This document shows, piece after piece, positions 33,540 to 35,276 of a DNA stretch of 35,276 nucleotides. The stretch's first letter is position 1; each line of letters begins with the position of its first letter. Location of the stretch: contig JAQSWN010000049.1 of assembly GCA_029266615.1 (NCBI GenBank), positions 1 to 35,276 of the forward strand. Direction: 5' to 3'. The translations under genes were made by a program, and so were the position numbers. The notes beneath the pieces were generated by a model. The model was not told the DNA's origin. It ran no database searches and saw nothing but the letters and a program-made list of their open reading frames with translations. Source of the stretch: Polyangiaceae bacterium (GTDB taxonomy: Bacteria; Myxococcota_A; Polyangia; Polyangiales; Polyangiaceae).

Positions 33540-34211
33540 ATGAAGCGGACGACGGTGTTGGAGCAGTTGACTACGCCCGACGGCAGCACCATGGCCCTCG
33601 TCGAGCACGACGGCGCGCGCATCATCCGCGTGAACGGCCGGGAGTTGATGTCGACGCGTCATTCTTACTCCGAAGAGCAGCTCGGCGTTATCGCTTGCCA
33701 GGGGCTGGCTCAGCAAAAAGACGTGCGCGTGCTCATCGGTGGGCTCGGCCTCGGGTTCACCCTGCGCGCGGCGCTCGCCACCCTAGGACGGAGCGCGAAG
33801 GTAGTGGTCGCAGAGCTCCTCGCGGACGTGGTCACGTGGAACCGCAATCCCGCTTACGAGTTGGCGGCGGCCGAGCTCGCGGACCCGAGGACCGAGGTCA
33901 TCATTGGGGATGTCGCGGACGTGCTCGAGCGGAGCCGGAACCCTTTCGACGCGATCATGCTCGACGCGGATAACGAGACGACGGCGATGAACACGGCCGG
34001 CAACAGCAGCCTCTATCATGCCGCTGGCCTGGCCAAAGTGAGGAGCAAGCTCGAGCCTCACGGGACGGTCGTTTACTGGTCTGCAGGTGAGGACCCGCAG
34101 CTCGCCAAGCGCCTCACCGCCGCGGGGTTCGAAGTCGAGGTGCGGCGTGTTCGCAAGCACCCGACCGCTGGCGGCTATCATGTGCTGCTCGTCGCTCGTC
34201 GGGGAGCATAG
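33540..34211 (+). CDS. Spermidine-synthase-like SAM-dependent methyltransferase-fold protein
   Basis: A 223-aa Rossmann-fold protein. The cofactor-binding loop is VLIGGLGLGFTLRAAL (about 64-79), followed by VVVAELLADVVTWNRNP (the acidic ribose-binding Glu in the E-x-x-x-x-V-V position) and EVIIGDVADVL, then FDAIMLDADN, the usual spermidine synthase/MT motif order. It is shorter than a true SpeE, which usually has an N-terminal beta domain, so it is more likely one of the many spermidine-synthase-like proteins than the housekeeping enzyme. Substrate unknown. Cytoplasmic. Divergent from the lipoprotein gene; ends convergently 18 nt before the sigma-54 activator gene. Confidence 0.8.
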   Translation: MKRTTVLEQLTTPDGSTMALVEHDGARIIRVNGRELMSTRHSYSEEQLGVIACQGLAQQKDVRVLIGGLGLGFTLRAALATLGRSAKVVVAELLADVVTWNRNPAYELAAAELADPRTEVIIGDVADVLERSRNPFDAIMLDADNETTAMNTAGNSSLYHAAGLAKVRSKLEPHGTVVYWSAGEDPQLAKRLTAAGFEVEVRRVRKHPTAGGYHVLLVARRGA

Positions 34212-34217
34212 CCGGCA

Positions 34218-34231
34218 GAGCCGAGCGGCTC
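34218..34231. terminator. short hairpin between convergent genes
   Basis: GAGCCG (34218-34223) pairs with CGGCTC (34226-34231), a 6-bp GC stem with a 2-nt loop, 6 nt after the methyltransferase-fold gene and overlapping the activator's stop codon. Only two T residues follow (ATT), so a weak terminator at best. Confidence 0.25.
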
Positions 34232-35276
34232 ATTCCGGTTCGGGCTCGCGCGGGATGCCGAAGCTTTCCAGCCAGCGGTAGATTTGACGGCGGTCTCGGG
34301 CGAAGTGTTTGGCGGTGGCGCGCACGCTGCGGCCGGTCGCGGCGTACACCTCCAGCAGCTCTTCGCGCGATGGCCGAGCGCGAGCCGGGGGAGGGTCGGT
34401 CGCGGGCGTCTCCGCGGACGTGCGCGGAGGAAGGCTCGTTCGAGCGCGCTCGGGAGGGGGAGGGCCGACGAGCTCGGGCATGGCTTCCACCAGCGAGCGG
34501 AGACCGATCGGCCGCGCCACGTCCGTGCTCGCCAGTCGGTGGACCATGCGATCCAACCCGCGCAGGTTGTCCAGCCAACCGTGCAACAGAATGCGTTCGG
34601 CGGCGTCGGCTTGAAAGGTGAGCGTGGCGTTGGCGCCGCGTTCGCGGTTCCAAGTGCCGAGCAGGACGCGAGCCCAGGACAAGATGTCCTGACGGCGCTC
34701 ACGAAGGGGTGGAAGCCGGAGCTCCCAGAGCGAAAGTCGAGCGTAGAGGTCGCGACGAAATTGCTCCGCCTCCACCAGCACCGGCAAGTCCCGGTTGGTC
34801 GCGGCCACGACGCGGACGTCGACCTTACGACCGTGCACGCTGCCGAGGGGGCGCACCTCTCCCTCTTGCAGCACACGAAGGAGCTTGGGCTGCAGATCCA
34901 TTGGCAGCTCGCCCAGCTCGTCTAGAAACAACGTTCCCCCGTGCGCGGCCACGAAGAGCCCCGGCTGCGCGGCGCTGGCCCCCGTGAAGGCGCCCCGTTC
35001 GTGTCCGAAAAGCTGGCTCTCGATGAGCTGCGGAGAGAGCTCGGCGCAGCTCAATGCGACGAAAGGGCCGGTGCGGCCGCTGCGGCGGTGGATCTCTTTG
35101 GCCAGCCGCTCCTTACCGGTGCCCGTTTCACCAATGATGAGCACCGAGGCCGGGTCGGGCGCGGCTCGTTCCACCAACGCTCGCAAGCGCGCCATTTTAG
35201 GGCTTGCACCCGGCAGCACCGGGTCCTCCCCAAAGGTCCCGTCCGAAGCTTCGTCCACCACCGCGAGCACGTCCCC
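34230..35276 (-). CDS. Sigma-54-dependent transcriptional activator, 5' end cut by the window
   Basis: An AAA+ enhancer-binding protein that uses ATP hydrolysis to open sigma-54 promoters. The 349 visible codons include Walker A GETGTGKE (about 35132-35109), the sigma-54-contacting GAFTGA loop (34994-34977), Walker B GGTLFLDELGEL, and the arginine-finger region RRDLYARLSLWELRLPPLRERR. The C-terminal helix-turn-helix of Fis type is SREELLEVYAATGRSVRATAKHFARDRRQIYRWLESFGIP. The N-terminal sensor (response receiver, FHA or GAF) lies beyond the right edge; the reading frame is open to the last base. Its target promoters are unknown. T6SS genes are often sigma-54 controlled, but nothing here links the two. 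Confidence 0.94.
   Translation of the reverse strand, partial: GDVLAVVDEASDGTFGEDPVLPGASPKMARLRALVERAAPDPASVLIIGETGTGKERLAKEIHRRSGRTGPFVALSCAELSPQLIESQLFGHERGAFTGASAAQPGLFVAAHGGTLFLDELGELPMDLQPKLLRVLQEGEVRPLGSVHGRKVDVRVVAATNRDLPVLVEAEQFRRDLYARLSLWELRLPPLRERRQDILSWARVLLGTWNRERGANATLTFQADAAERILLHGWLDNLRGLDRMVHRLASTDVARPIGLRSLVEAMPELVGPPPPERARTSLPPRTSAETPATDPPPARARPSREELLEVYAATGRSVRATAKHFARDRRQIYRWLESFGIPREPEPE

Noticed and set aside
1..35276. tRNA, rRNA, CRISPR arrays, insertion sequences, att sites
   Set aside because: No tRNA cloverleaf, rRNA motif, regularly spaced repeat, transposase motif or integrase was seen on either strand by eye.

Overview
The window is GC-rich DNA with strongly G/C-biased third codon positions. 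It most resembles a myxobacterium of the Polyangiales/Sorangium type. The grounds are many secreted lipoproteins with Gly/Ala/Ser-rich linkers after the lipobox, a fibro-slime-domain protein, a MYXO-CTERM-like C-terminal tail, a sigma-54 enhancer-binding protein and a YcaQ-type glycosylase. This taxonomic reading is inference; no rRNA or tRNA gene is visible.

Region 1 (1-14261) is a type VI secretion system (T6SS) locus in divergent blocks. tssA, tssB and tssC (the last cut by the left edge) run leftward. A membrane-anchored MltD-like lytic transglycosylase runs rightward between tssA and hcp and meets hcp convergently. From 5856 a tightly packed rightward operon follows: tssJ, tssK, tssL, tssM, tagF, tagH. 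Together these encode the sheath (TssB/C), a baseplate/cap-side factor (TssA), the inner tube (Hcp), the envelope complex (TssJ-L-M), the baseplate adaptor (TssK) and two post-translational regulators (TagF, FHA-type TagH). TssE, TssF, TssG, ClpV, VgrG, PAAR, the PpkA/PppA pair and any recognisable effector are absent; some probably lie left of the window.

Region 2 (14281-17646) continues with little or no spacing: an extended SDR/thioester-reductase-like enzyme, a lipoprotein with Ig-like repeats, and a small GT-A-like glycosyltransferase. It may be read through from the T6SS operon.

Region 3 (17792-28925) is an accessory surface-protein region: a repeat-rich lipoprotein with an additional C-terminal sorting-like tail, a YcaQ-like DNA glycosylase, a GH6 cellulase lipoprotein with a CBM60-like module, a GNAT acetyltransferase, an AHSA1/SRPBCC protein, a fibro-slime lipoprotein, a cysteine-rich lipoprotein, a small hypothetical gene and a parallel beta-helix lipoprotein. 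One 305-nt stretch without a gene carries a strong inverted repeat.

Region 4 (28943-35276) holds a leftward group (lipoprotein, O-antigen-ligase-like membrane protein, DUF5519 protein, unknown 232-aa protein), a divergent spermidine-synthase-like methyltransferase-fold gene, and a sigma-54 activator cut by the right edge. The most distinctive observation is the T6SS-embedded transglycosylase, whose cytoplasmic N-terminus resembles a degenerate Hpt-like helical domain. No mobile element, CRISPR array or RNA gene was recognised.
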